DNA of 64,000 nt from Alphaproteobacteria bacterium. GTDB taxonomy: Bacteria > Pseudomonadota > Alphaproteobacteria > GCA-2731375. The position numbers and the translations under genes are program-made. Location: positions 1 through 64,000 of the forward strand of contig JAJFGG010000096.1 of the NCBI GenBank assembly GCA_021776235.1, in the 5' to 3' direction. Shown piece after piece: positions 47,244-57,190 of the stretch (its first letter is position 1; every line of letters starts with the position of its first letter). The notes under the pieces are model-generated. The model saw only the letters and a program-made list of their open reading frames with translations. It was not told where the DNA came from and did no database searches.

Positions 47244-49532
47244 CTACTTGGTGGTGGCGACAAAGACACCGTCCCACTCGGTGTCAGGCGGATTCTCCGC
47301 ATAAAATTCGATGCGTTCATCATACATGTCATACAATTCGCCAAAGCTGCCATCGGCGGACCGGCATTCTTTGAGCAATTCGCGGGCCTTGGTCCAGTCC
47401 TGTTGCCGGTAGGCGCCCAGCATGGCGTCGTGTTGCGCTTTCAAGGCCAGAAAATCCTGCTGCTGCAACATATCCTTGCGGCCCAGAATTGTATGAATAC
47501 GCACCGCCTCGGCTTTGCCCTTCACGGCGATCAGGTCCAGTTCAAGGGTTGCGAAATCGTCGCTGACCGCTGCTTCGGTATCCTCGCCAATGACGATGCC
47601 GACACCGTAATTCTTGGATTGCCCCTCCAGGCGGGCGGCCAGGTTTACTGCATCGCCCAGAACGGAATAGTCGAAGCGTTGTTCCGACCCCATATTACCG
47701 ACCACGCAATCGCCGGTGTTGATCCCGACGCCGACATTCAAGGGTTTATGCTCTTCGCCTTTTTCCTGAGCCTCGGCCGCCAGATCCTGGTTCAATTGTT
47801 CCAATTCCTCGAACATCACCAGGGCCGATTCACAGGCATGCTGGGGATGTTCCAGATCTTCCATGGGGGCGTTCCAAAAGGCCATGATGCAATCGCCCAT
47901 GTACTTATCAATTGTCCCCCGACGCGCCAGAATAGCGTCGGTTAGAGGGGTGAGGAATCGGTTGATCAAGCGGGTCAATCCCTGTGGATTGCTCTTGAAT
48001 GATTCAGAGATGGAGGTAAAGCCGCGTACATCGCAGAACAAGAAACTCATGGTGCGGCTTTCACCGCCCAGGCGCAGTCGATCCGGTTCCTGGGCCAGTT
48101 GTTCAACCAGCGCCGGCGAAAGATATTGACTGAAGGCGCCGCGCACACGCTCGCGCTCCGCTTCGGTCTGCAGATACAAGATGGCTGAACTGGACAAATA
48201 GATCGCCACAACGGCAATACCCGGATAGATCGGATCCACCAAAAGCAGTTTGTCGGTATACAGATACCAACTCATGGCCGCGGCTCCGACAGCCGTGCCC
48301 AGAGAGATGGAAGCGCCGGGCATGGCGCCAAAGCGTGGTGTCAGCAAGATCAGGACCAGGCCGATGACCAGGATAAAAAGTTTTTCCATACCGTCGGCCC
48401 AATCAGGGCGTTCCATGAAATGTCCGGACATGATTTGTTCGGTCGTCTGGACATGCACGTCAACCCCTGCGGCGGCCGGATCCAGGGGATGCGTGCGCAA
48501 ATCTTTCAGGCCTGCGGCAGAGGTGCCGAAAAACAGGATCTTACCCGCGACCAGCGCCGGATCGAAGTCGTCCTCGAATACTTTCCACAGCGGGATTACC
48601 CGGTCTGGATTTGATTTGCCAAAATGCACCCAAAAACGTCCGTGGCCATCGACCGGTATCTCCAACCGGCCCACCTTGACATGGTTCAAGCCCGTATTTT
48701 CGCCGAAACTCTCCTCTAGATTCGCGCCCGAGGATTTCAGAATATAGGTAGAGGCGCCTTGATAGACCCGCAGGGCCTCCAACGACAGGCTCGGGTAGAG
48801 TTGCTTGCCCACGCGCAGAAATGTAGGCACCCGGCGGATTATGCCGTCACTTTCCGGAGCCAGATTGAAACTGCCAATCCCGGAGGCGGCGGCTTCGATG
48901 GCGGGCAGATTGACAACGGCACCGCCAAAATTGTTCAGAAACGGCAGTGGATTGTCGCCGTTGATGGCGTAGCCCGCTTTGACCGCCGGCAGGTTTTTGC
49001 TGAGTTCGTTGGTCAATACAACACCGGCAATCACGCCATGGTCCTTTGCCGCATCTCGGATCTGGCCAATGATATTGGCGAATGCGTCATCGTGGTCGGG
49101 AATGGAATCGATGATCGGTTTGGAAAATGCCCTGGCAGCCGGCGACAGTTTGTCCATGTCCAGGGCTGGCTGGTTCAGCCAAATTGACAGGGCTTGCCTC
49201 GGTGATGTGCGATCCGGTTCGGCGAACACCACGTCAAAAGCCACGACCTTGGCGCCGGCGTTGAACAACCGGGCCAACATATCGGCGAGTTTGCTGCGCG
49301 GCCAGGGCCATTGCAAGCCGCTACGCGACAATGTTTCATCGTCCAGATCCAGGGTCGCAACGGGTACGGGCTGATACTCGCGAGGATGCAGTTGATTGTA
49401 CAGATCGAACAGCTTCAGTTGGAATACCTGTAGAAACTGCGGATTTTCCAATCGCAGGCCAAGGGACGCCATCAGCATCAAAGCTGGTATGATGTACACC
49501 AATTGACGTTTTAATAAGCGAATGGAACGCAT
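47244..49532 (-). CDS. CHASE2 domain adenylate/guanylate cyclase
   Basis: 762 aa; periplasmic CHASE2 (KVVAFDVVFAEPDRTSP...), TM helices, class III cyclase domain (MSFLFCDVRGFTSISESF...RRGTIDKYMGDCIMAFWNAPMED...NVGVGINTGDCVVGNMGSEQRFDYSVLGDAVNLAARLEG). Confidence 0.94.
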   Translation of the reverse strand: MRSIRLLKRQLVYIIPALMLMASLGLRLENPQFLQVFQLKLFDLYNQLHPREYQPVPVATLDLDDETLSRSGLQWPWPRSKLADMLARLFNAGAKVVAFDVVFAEPDRTSPRQALSIWLNQPALDMDKLSPAARAFSKPIIDSIPDHDDAFANIIGQIRDAAKDHGVIAGVVLTNELSKNLPAVKAGYAINGDNPLPFLNNFGGAVVNLPAIEAAASGIGSFNLAPESDGIIRRVPTFLRVGKQLYPSLSLEALRVYQGASTYILKSSGANLEESFGENTGLNHVKVGRLEIPVDGHGRFWVHFGKSNPDRVIPLWKVFEDDFDPALVAGKILFFGTSAAGLKDLRTHPLDPAAAGVDVHVQTTEQIMSGHFMERPDWADGMEKLFILVIGLVLILLTPRFGAMPGASISLGTAVGAAAMSWYLYTDKLLLVDPIYPGIAVVAIYLSSSAILYLQTEAERERVRGAFSQYLSPALVEQLAQEPDRLRLGGESRTMSFLFCDVRGFTSISESFKSNPQGLTRLINRFLTPLTDAILARRGTIDKYMGDCIMAFWNAPMEDLEHPQHACESALVMFEELEQLNQDLAAEAQEKGEEHKPLNVGVGINTGDCVVGNMGSEQRFDYSVLGDAVNLAARLEGQSKNYGVGIVIGEDTEAAVSDDFATLELDLIAVKGKAEAVRIHTILGRKDMLQQQDFLALKAQHDAMLGAYRQQDWTKARELLKECRSADGSFGELYDMYDERIEFYAENPPDTEWDGVFVATTK

Positions 49533-49566
49533 GGCCTGGGCAGAACCTTCTTTAGGATAATTTAGG

Positions 49567-50925
49567 CTAATCTTTCAAACGGCGATAGATCTCGTTCATG
49601 CCCCGGTGTTGCTTTTGCAACAGGGCCATCAGTTTTGGATCGAAATGACTGGCAGGATCGAGCCGGTCATCCCCCTTCAACATGATATCGATGGTCTTTT
49701 TATGATTGAACGCCGGCTTGTAGGGACGCTCGGAACGCAGTGCGTCGTATATGTCCGCCACCGCCACTATGCGCGCGGATAGTGGGATATCGTCTCCCGC
49801 CGTGCCCAGGGGATAGCCGCCGCCGGCCCATTTTTCGTGATGATACAGGGCAATTTCCGCCGCCATGCCGAGGCGTGGCGCGGCATCCAAGATTTGATGG
49901 CCATAAAGGGGATGCTTGTCCATTTCGGCCCGCTCGTCGTCGTCGAGGCCGCCCTTTTTCTTCAAAACCGCGACATCGACGCTCATCTTGCCGACGTCAT
50001 GTAGCTGGGCGGAATAGCGGATTTCATCGCAAAAAGCCTTCGGCATGCCAAATTCCCTGGCCAGAAAATAGCTGTACTCGTTAACCCGGACGATGTGGTT
50101 GCCGGTGCCTTCATCGTGAATTTCCGAGGCCCGCGCCAGCAACTGGATAGACAACAAAAAGGCTTCCTCGGTCTCTGCCTGCAGGGCGATGACTTGTGCC
50201 CGTTGATCGCTAAGTTCGCGATTGCGTTGGCGCAGGCGGATATTTTTTTGCCGGATACTTTCCAGCATGTCCGCCCGTTCGATGTGCGTGGCAAGGACAT
50301 AGGCTATAGGCGTGATCAACTGGACCTGTTGCTCTTCAAAGCGCATGGGCCGATCTTCGCCGGGAACGCGGCGATTAATCAGTTGCACCACGCCAATTAC
50401 CTGTTCCTGGTAATTTTTCAGCGGGAAGCAAAGAACCGACATTGTGTGATAACTGGCGAGTTCGTTATCCGGGTTGAAGCTATAGGATTTGCCCGATGGA
50501 ATATCGTAGACGTCATCAATACGCACCACCTCGCCGGACGCCGCGACAAAGCCGGATATACTTTTAACTGTAATCGGTACGATGAAATCATTGCTGCCTA
50601 TTCGGACGGTATCGTTTTGCAGACTGATCGGTTCCAGCCAATGTTGCGCGCCTTTCTTTCGGACGATAAAGATTGTGCCAGCTTCTGCACCGGTCATCAG
50701 GCGACTTCTCAACAGTATCTTGTTCATCAGCTGACGCACCGATTGACGCGGTTGCCGTTCCACGAATTCAAGAAATTCGAGCGCTTGATTAGATACCGTC
50801 ATTTCTCCCACCTGAATTATTTCGAGGTCAACAGCGTCAATGACAATTGTCGCTGAAGCCAGTACGGCGGATTCTACAGCGTCATGATGTCCCGGTTCAA
50901 GCACGCGGCCAAGTGCGATCATCAC
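49567..50925 (-). CDS. GAF + HD-GYP domain phosphodiesterase-like protein
   Basis: 452 aa; GAF region; HD-GYP motifs GNHIVRVNEYSYFLA, AQLHDVGKMSV, HHEKWAGGGYPLG, VAVADIYDALRSERPYKPAF. Confidence 0.92.
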   Translation of the reverse strand: MMIALGRVLEPGHHDAVESAVLASATIVIDAVDLEIIQVGEMTVSNQALEFLEFVERQPRQSVRQLMNKILLRSRLMTGAEAGTIFIVRKKGAQHWLEPISLQNDTVRIGSNDFIVPITVKSISGFVAASGEVVRIDDVYDIPSGKSYSFNPDNELASYHTMSVLCFPLKNYQEQVIGVVQLINRRVPGEDRPMRFEEQQVQLITPIAYVLATHIERADMLESIRQKNIRLRQRNRELSDQRAQVIALQAETEEAFLLSIQLLARASEIHDEGTGNHIVRVNEYSYFLAREFGMPKAFCDEIRYSAQLHDVGKMSVDVAVLKKKGGLDDDERAEMDKHPLYGHQILDAAPRLGMAAEIALYHHEKWAGGGYPLGTAGDDIPLSARIVAVADIYDALRSERPYKPAFNHKKTIDIMLKGDDRLDPASHFDPKLMALLQKQHRGMNEIYRRLKD

Positions 50926-50972
50926 ATCGCGGCGACTATTGATTGCCTCTGCAACGAATTGGCGCCTTGCTA

Positions 50973-53900
50973 TCAGACCATGCGCCGCAGCCGTTCAATG
51001 ATAAAATTACCTTTCTCGAGGATCTCGGACGGGGAGAACCGAAGGACTTGATAGCCCCGCTCGGTCATAATTGCATCATGACTGCGTTCCGCTTCCAGTT
51101 CATGTTCGCCGCGAACGGTTTCAAGCGGCGCGGCGATTTCAATATTATATCGGCCGCCCAATGGCGACAGCAGGCGCACGGCGAGGGTCTGTCCGGCATC
51201 TACGAGATTGCATTGGAACGCATAGCCCGCGTCTTGCAGCATCTGACGCAATACCGGCCAAGGATTAAGTGGGGCGGTGGCATTCTTATCGCCAAAGGCG
51301 TTATCGAATCTGGCCTCGAATTCATCTGAAATCAATTCACCATTCTCATCCAATGCAGGGGGCGCTTCAGAAAAATTCGAAAGGGCGGCGCAGAGCCCGC
51401 CGGCTTCCATGCAGACATCCCTGTCGCCGATGATATGCAGACCCAGACGGGCCGCGCCCGCCACGTCATGATACAGATCCTCTGCCCCAGCCAAGGCTTG
51501 ATTCAGGGCCCCGGGTGCGTCCGGCGCGAGACCAGGCAACAGTACGATGAAATCCACCTGTCGGCCCAGAAATACATCCGGTGTGGCGACAGTAATTCGC
51601 TCGCGCACGTTGTCGGGAAATTTACTACGTTTCAAGATCTCGCGAATTTGTTCGGCTTGGCCGTTGATCGAGGTGGCGATGCCGACTGTACGGCGGGGCA
51701 GCCCGCGGAACACGCCGGCATCAACCCAGGAACGAATCAGTTTTTCCGTTTCCAGGATTTCTGTCTGGTTGACCGTGCCGTTGTTGACCACGGTCATGCG
51801 ACCGGCGACATGATGCCATTGCACACCCAATAAATTTATCGGCGTATCGGAGCGCAGTTTGCGGAAGTTGGTCTGTACCACCATCTTGTTGTCGTAGAAG
51901 GTCGACGAAAGATATTCGGCGATGCGCGGATGGGAACGGTAATGTTCCACCAAATGATATAGATGGCCCTGCCCGGACAACAAGGCGGCGAGGTTGCCCA
52001 GGGCGGTCAGGCTGGCGGGCGCCATCGCAATATTGGTAGCCGCCTGGGTAAAGGCATGCTTTGCCTCCCATTCAGGCCGCAGGGGGGACAGGCGCCGATC
52101 GTGACGCGCTGCACCGAAAACCGCGCCCCGCTTGCCGCGATACAAAATAGGTATGATCAGGCCAAGCTCACTTAAGTCCGCTTCATCGACGACTACCAAA
52201 TCAAAATATCCCGCTTCCAACGGCAGGACCTGTCCGGAATGTTCTAAAGTGGCGGTCCAAATGGGTAGTTGTGCCGCCAGAATTCCGACCGCCTGGGCCA
52301 GTCGTCTTGATCGATGGGCCTGGGTCTCGTTTACGTCGCCGTCGTTGCGCCGATCGCTCAGATCAAAAAATGCGGTGACTTGATTTTCCAACACCGCCGG
52401 GTCGTCTTCCAGGCGGTCGATCCAGTGGTCGCGGTAAAGTTCCCGGACGCCCGATATTTTACGGGCCGATTGGTTCAGCGCCTGCAACTCCAAGGTCTGG
52501 CAATCCTTGAAGCGGACTACACCCCGGATCGCTTCATCGCGTTCGGCAACTTTTTGCCGCCAATCAAAATAGCTGCCCAGGGCGGTCAAGGCGGCGTCAA
52601 TGCCGGCCAATTGATTTTCGCCGGCCAAAGCCTCCACCGCCTGTTCGCCAATGACGGAGGGAATTTTGCCGACCGCGATTTTGACGGCCGTCAGAAGATC
52701 TTCGCGGCCGTCGCCACGAGACAACATGCCCTTCATCATCTTGCCCAGGCCGGCGCTTTTGTCCCCCCGCATAATGGCGAACTCTTCCCGCCACTCCTGC
52801 ATGACTTGACTACTGGGGCAGGGCGTCAGACGCAGGGCGGGGGGCAACTGGCCCAGGCCCAGTTCAACCGCTTCCTGGCGGACGACCGCGTTCAATTCGT
52901 TCACCCGCCTATGGGCCGCGCGCAATGGATCAATCCCGTCCGTATCGGCCGCGGGCAAACGGTCCAATTCCTCCATATCCTTCAGAGTGGGCTTTTCTCG
53001 CTGTGGTGCCTTCTTATCTTCCTTCGGCACCGCGCCGTCTGGATCTTCGTCGTCATACTCGTCGGCTTCGGGCCGCTGAATTTGGCGCAAGGTCTCAACC
53101 AGGGCTTCGCGGCTGGCTTCATTGTCATCGCTGTCACCAACCCGCACGACGGCCGTCAATTTCCGCCCCACCCAGGCATTCAGATGCTTGGTCATGGCAT
53201 CCACCGTGTCGCGCCGCCGCGCGACGTAAAGCACACTCTGTCCATTCATCACCGCCGTAGCAATAAGGTTCACCACGGTAGCCATCTGTCCGGTTCCCGG
53301 CGGCGCGGCAACGGCAATTAGCTGATGATGCATGCCAGCCCGGACCGTTTGGTTCTGGCTATACCCAAGGCGATGCATATCGAACACCATGGGGCCGTCC
53401 AGATGCGGCTGCACCTCGTCTCCAGGCCCGTCGGGCTCATCGGATTTGCTGCCGGCATTCTGGATGCCACCCAGGGCGGTATCGGCAATGATGGACTGGA
53501 TATCGGCGCTGCCCAAATCATTCAGATTGCGCAGCAGGCTTGAAATCGAAGGCGGCATGGTGGCGGACGCCAGGACCGGCCGATTGCGCCATTGTATGCG
53601 GCCCAAGGAGCCGGTCCCCGTGAACTCGCCCAACTGGTCTGGATCGAACTTTTTCTCATCCAAATTAAGGCGTTTGGCAACCATGGCCAGCTTATCCGCG
53701 AACGGCATGGCGGGGTCGGCAAGTTGGCGGGCCAGGCCTTGAATCTGTAGCGACTCCACGCCTTGGTCACGCAACAGCGCACAATTTACTTTCAGGTAGG
53801 CTTTGGGGTCTGGACACAGATTACCGTCCTCAATCTTCACCCGCATCAGGAACAGCGGCCTGATCGCACCGTCGGCATATTGCAGGTAGGGATAACCGTA

Positions 53901-54206
53901 GCAAAGCAGTGACGCACCAAAGGTCGCTATAAACTGCTCAATACCGTCGTCCCCGTCCGGTAAGGGCGCGGCCTGATTATTGTTGGTAAAGATGCTTTCG
54001 GTGGTAACAGGCAATTCCACATAGGCGGGCACGCCGGCGGTCGCGGGTACCCGCAATTCGTGCAATTGTTCCTCTTCGATGGTCCACCGGCATGAACGCA
54101 TCAGGGCCGACAGATCCGCTGCCGGCGCGGTCTCGCTATCCGCCAAGGCAGGTTCTAATTGCCTGGCGTCAACGCTTGTTGCTGCCTGACGCTCAGGCTG
54201 TGCCAT
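50973..54206 (-). CDS. large SF1-helicase-like protein with degenerate motifs and C-terminal nuclease-like region
   Basis: 1077 aa; AAPPGTGQMATVVNLIATAVMNGQSVLYVARRRDTVDAM (Walker A without Lys), YFDLVVVDEADLSELGLIIPILYRGKRGAVFGAARHDRRLSPL, ERITVATPDVFLGRQVDFIVLLP; C-terminal HDAIMTERGYQVLRFSPSEILEKGNFIIERL. Confidence 0.8.
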   Translation of the reverse strand: MAQPERQAATSVDARQLEPALADSETAPAADLSALMRSCRWTIEEEQLHELRVPATAGVPAYVELPVTTESIFTNNNQAAPLPDGDDGIEQFIATFGASLLCYGYPYLQYADGAIRPLFLMRVKIEDGNLCPDPKAYLKVNCALLRDQGVESLQIQGLARQLADPAMPFADKLAMVAKRLNLDEKKFDPDQLGEFTGTGSLGRIQWRNRPVLASATMPPSISSLLRNLNDLGSADIQSIIADTALGGIQNAGSKSDEPDGPGDEVQPHLDGPMVFDMHRLGYSQNQTVRAGMHHQLIAVAAPPGTGQMATVVNLIATAVMNGQSVLYVARRRDTVDAMTKHLNAWVGRKLTAVVRVGDSDDNEASREALVETLRQIQRPEADEYDDEDPDGAVPKEDKKAPQREKPTLKDMEELDRLPAADTDGIDPLRAAHRRVNELNAVVRQEAVELGLGQLPPALRLTPCPSSQVMQEWREEFAIMRGDKSAGLGKMMKGMLSRGDGREDLLTAVKIAVGKIPSVIGEQAVEALAGENQLAGIDAALTALGSYFDWRQKVAERDEAIRGVVRFKDCQTLELQALNQSARKISGVRELYRDHWIDRLEDDPAVLENQVTAFFDLSDRRNDGDVNETQAHRSRRLAQAVGILAAQLPIWTATLEHSGQVLPLEAGYFDLVVVDEADLSELGLIIPILYRGKRGAVFGAARHDRRLSPLRPEWEAKHAFTQAATNIAMAPASLTALGNLAALLSGQGHLYHLVEHYRSHPRIAEYLSSTFYDNKMVVQTNFRKLRSDTPINLLGVQWHHVAGRMTVVNNGTVNQTEILETEKLIRSWVDAGVFRGLPRRTVGIATSINGQAEQIREILKRSKFPDNVRERITVATPDVFLGRQVDFIVLLPGLAPDAPGALNQALAGAEDLYHDVAGAARLGLHIIGDRDVCMEAGGLCAALSNFSEAPPALDENGELISDEFEARFDNAFGDKNATAPLNPWPVLRQMLQDAGYAFQCNLVDAGQTLAVRLLSPLGGRYNIEIAAPLETVRGEHELEAERSHDAIMTERGYQVLRFSPSEILEKGNFIIERLRRMV

Positions 54207-54311
54207 ACTGCGACCCCGGATAAGTCTTCTACCTGATGGAAGACGGTCTGGAAAAGCCCGTTCCGGGGCGAAAGTTAGATGATTTCGGATAACGTTTGGT
54301 TAACTAGAATG

Positions 54312-54343
54312 CAAAAAGGCCGGCGCCTCATGGGGCACCGGCC
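54312..54343 (-). terminator. rho-independent terminator (minus strand) after the cytochrome c gene
   Basis: Minus strand: GGCCGGTGCCccatgaGGCGCCGGCC followed by TTTTT. Confidence 0.75.
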
Positions 54344-54369
54344 AATCGCGGCGGATAAGCGCCGAAATG

Positions 54370-54756
54370 TTATTTCGTCGCTTCTTTCAGATAGGCAATC
54401 ACATTATCCCGATCGGACTTTTTCTTGAGCCCTGCAAAAGCCATTTTTGTCTTTGGTACCAATTTCTTAGGCTTGGTCAGGTAGCTGTCCAGCATATCTG
54501 CATCCCAAACGATCCCCGATGCCTTCATGGCCTTGGAAAACTTGAAGCCCGCAGCTGTTCCCGCCTTGCGGTCGATGACACCATGCAAGTTTGGCCCGAC
54601 CTTGTTCTTTCCGCCGGCTTTAAGGGTGTGGCAAGCCTTGCATTTCTTGAATACTTTTTTACCTTTTTTGACATCGGCGGCATTGGCCACATTGAAAGTC
54701 AAAGCCATGGCAATGGCGGCAATAACCACCGGCAATCGAAACTTCCGCATCTGCAT
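54370..54756 (-). CDS. class I c-type cytochrome
   Basis: 128 aa; signal peptide; [47 protein letters not shown]; distal Met region [22 protein letters not shown]. Confidence 0.95.
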   Translation of the reverse strand: MQMRKFRLPVVIAAIAMALTFNVANAADVKKGKKVFKKCKACHTLKAGGKNKVGPNLHGVIDRKAGTAAGFKFSKAMKASGIVWDADMLDSYLTKPKKLVPKTKMAFAGLKKKSDRDNVIAYLKEATK

Positions 54757-54877
54757 CTCCTTACGGCGTAATGGTCAGTAAAACCTGGTGGCATCGGCCA
54801 CGCCGGCCCTTCCTAGCACAGGCATTGCAAACTTGGTAGCGGCGGATCGTCGCGCCCTGGCCGCCCTATTGTGTTGC

Positions 54878-55375
54878 CTATTCGCAGTCCTCGCAACGGC
54901 TGACGGGCAGATCGCGGCGCAGCCAGCCGATCCCGTTCGCACTACCCAGCATGCCTTCGCGGATGTCCATGACCTGGGTATAGCCCCGGTTCTGGAGCAG
55001 CCGGCTGGCATGTTTTGAGCGGACTCCGGCGGCGCAGATCAAGGCAATGGGAGTGGTTTTATCGCCGTTGGTGAGTTTGGCGACGCGCCCGAGGAATTTT
55101 ACCGCGCCGTGTATAGAGCGGATCGTCGCCCGTTCCGCCCCGCTTGGAATGCCTGTTTTTCGCCATTCATCGGGACGGCGAATATCAATGATCATGACCC
55201 GGCCGTCGCGGGCCATCTCCAGGGCCCGCGCCGGTGCAATGATCTGCTGAGCCATGGCTCCATTCAGGCCGGTTGCCAGGTAGCCAAGCGTCATCAAGAT
55301 CGCTGCGGCGGCAAATACAACGGCCAATCCCAGGGCCGGCAGCGTGCGGGAAAAATTTCGCCAAGGATCCGTCAT
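54878..55375 (-). CDS. membrane-anchored rhodanese-like domain protein
   Basis: N-terminal TM; RVMIIDIRRPDEWRKTGIPSGAERATI...TPIALICAAGVRSKHASRLLQNRGYTQVMDIREGMLGS (active-site Cys loop CAAGVRS). Confidence 0.9.
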   Translation of the reverse strand: MTDPWRNFSRTLPALGLAVVFAAAAILMTLGYLATGLNGAMAQQIIAPARALEMARDGRVMIIDIRRPDEWRKTGIPSGAERATIRSIHGAVKFLGRVAKLTNGDKTTPIALICAAGVRSKHASRLLQNRGYTQVMDIREGMLGSANGIGWLRRDLPVSRCEDCE

Positions 55376-55608
55376 CGATCTAATCCAATGTTGATGCGGC
55401 CGTACAATAGCGCCCATTCACCACTCTGGCTGTTCATAATGCTATCAATATCATGTGACCCGCAACGCGAGCCAATTTCCAAAATAGGCGCCTATTGACG
55501 CATGTCATGGTACTTGGCTAAATCGTGATCATGTTTACTGTAGTGGGGGGTGTTCAGCGGTGAAGGTCACGCCCAAATTTGGATAAGTCCAGTGGAGAGG
55601 AAAATATC

Positions 55609-56295
55609 ATGCGTGCGAAAGACATCATGACGACCGACGTCGCCACCATTGCCCCGGATATGGAAGTAGCGGAAATTGCCAAGATATTGATGGACAACAA
55701 AATTAGCGGCGTTCCAGTGGTTGATGCCAGCGGTGGAACCGTGGGCATGGTCAGCGAAGGGGATCTGTTGCAACAGGTCGGGCTGGCCGGCGAGACACGG
55801 CGGTCCTGGTGGCTGCGGCTTGTTTCGACACCGGAGCAGGAGGCCAAGGACTTTGTAAAAAGCCATGGCCGCTGCGCTGCCGATGTAATGACGACCAATG
55901 TGGTCAGTATTGGCGAAGACACCTCTACGGCCGAGATTGCCAGGCTGTTGGAAGAACGGCGGATCAAACGGGTGCCGGTTCTGCGCGACGGCGTCCTGGT
56001 CGGAATCGTTTCGCGCGGTAACTTGCTGCACGCCTTGGCCGGCCACCGTGACGACGGTCCCGCCGCGCCCAGCGCCGATGACCGTACCGTCCGCCAAGAG
56101 GTGTACAAGGCGTTGCAGGGCAAGGGTTGGACCAGCCATGGGGCCACCAATGTCATTGTCACCGATGGCGTGGTAGAGCTATGGGGGTGGGTCGAGAGCG
56201 AGATGGAGCGCAAAGCAATGCTGGTCGCAGCGCAGGAAATCTCTGGCGTGCAAAGAGTTATTGATCACCTGGGCTCGGTGCCGCCCGGCACCTGA
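55609..56295 (+). CDS. CBS-pair + BON domain protein
   Basis: MRAKDIMTTDVATIAPDMEVAEIAKILMDNKISGVPVVDASG..., second CBS (AADVMTTNVVSIGEDTSTAEIARLLEERRIKRVPVLRDG), C-terminal BON (GATNVIVTDGVVELWGWVESEMERKAMLVAAQEISGVQRVIDHL). Confidence 0.94.
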   Translation: MRAKDIMTTDVATIAPDMEVAEIAKILMDNKISGVPVVDASGGTVGMVSEGDLLQQVGLAGETRRSWWLRLVSTPEQEAKDFVKSHGRCAADVMTTNVVSIGEDTSTAEIARLLEERRIKRVPVLRDGVLVGIVSRGNLLHALAGHRDDGPAAPSADDRTVRQEVYKALQGKGWTSHGATNVIVTDGVVELWGWVESEMERKAMLVAAQEISGVQRVIDHLGSVPPGT

Positions 56296-56354
56296 GAAGT
56301 CGATATTGCCGCGGCGTTGTTGCCGCGACCTCGAAAACTGTTTATGGAGACTGA

Positions 56355-56963
56355 ATGCAGCGACAGCGCGATGACATCAAAAAGGTACCTCATAAGGGCC
56401 GAAAACGCGAACGGCGTAATTCCGAACCCATCACGGCCTATAACTCAAAGCTCAAATTGGGAATTCTGGCGACGCCCTGTCTATTGGCCGGGTTTGCCTC
56501 GGCCTATGCGGCGCTGAACGGCATTGATTTGCTGGGCGGCGGTACGGGTATCCATCTGGCAGCTGCCGCCATTGGCGGTTTGACCGCTTTCACCTTGCTG
56601 CAGATGGCTTTCGACAAATCGCCGGTCTTGATTATTGATGACGAAGGCATTCGCTGCCGCCGGCCTGATGTGGGATTGATCCCCTGGCGCGCCGTGGTGG
56701 GGCTGGGGACATCGAAGGCGACATTGCTGCGCAAGGTTTTAATGATTGCCGTGGATGACGCCGAATTGGACGAACAGGCGGCCCGCCATATGCGCCGGCG
56801 GGTGGGGATGTTCGCGGCGTTTTCACCGCAAGTGGCAAAATTTGAAGGCCAGATGACGGGCTGGCCGTCAATTCATGTGCCCATTTCCTATTTCGCCCTG
56901 TCCAGCGCGCAGTTGGAAAAACTGCTGGCAGAAAAAGTACGGTTCCACGGCAGAAAATCCTGA
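56355..56963 (+). CDS. membrane protein with PH-like domain (STM3941-like)
   Basis: 202 aa; two N-terminal TM segments then DKSPVLIIDDEGIRCRRPDVGLIPWRAVVGLGTSKATLLRKVLMIAV. Confidence 0.6.
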   Translation: MQRQRDDIKKVPHKGRKRERRNSEPITAYNSKLKLGILATPCLLAGFASAYAALNGIDLLGGGTGIHLAAAAIGGLTAFTLLQMAFDKSPVLIIDDEGIRCRRPDVGLIPWRAVVGLGTSKATLLRKVLMIAVDDAELDEQAARHMRRRVGMFAAFSPQVAKFEGQMTGWPSIHVPISYFALSSAQLEKLLAEKVRFHGRKS

Positions 56964-57122
56964 ATCGTTAGATCCGATAGGCAGCATTGCGCCCAGTTTC
57001 CGATATTGATCGGGGTTGATTTCGTCTCTTCGCCGCAGTGCGGCATGACATCGGCTGGTTTGGCCTATCACCGCACCTTGGTATAACTGTCTCAACCTTG
57101 AAAACCATCCCGATCGGCAACG

Positions 57123-57155
57123 AAAAAAACCCCCGGACACAATGCCGGGGGTTTT
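57123..57155 (-). terminator. rho-independent terminator (minus strand) downstream of the TRAP small permease gene
   Basis: AACCCCCGG-cattgtgt-CCGGGGGTT hairpin followed on the minus strand by a T-run. Confidence 0.85.
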
Positions 57156-57190
57156 GATTTATTGCTCCGCATCATTGACCGCACGGAGCG

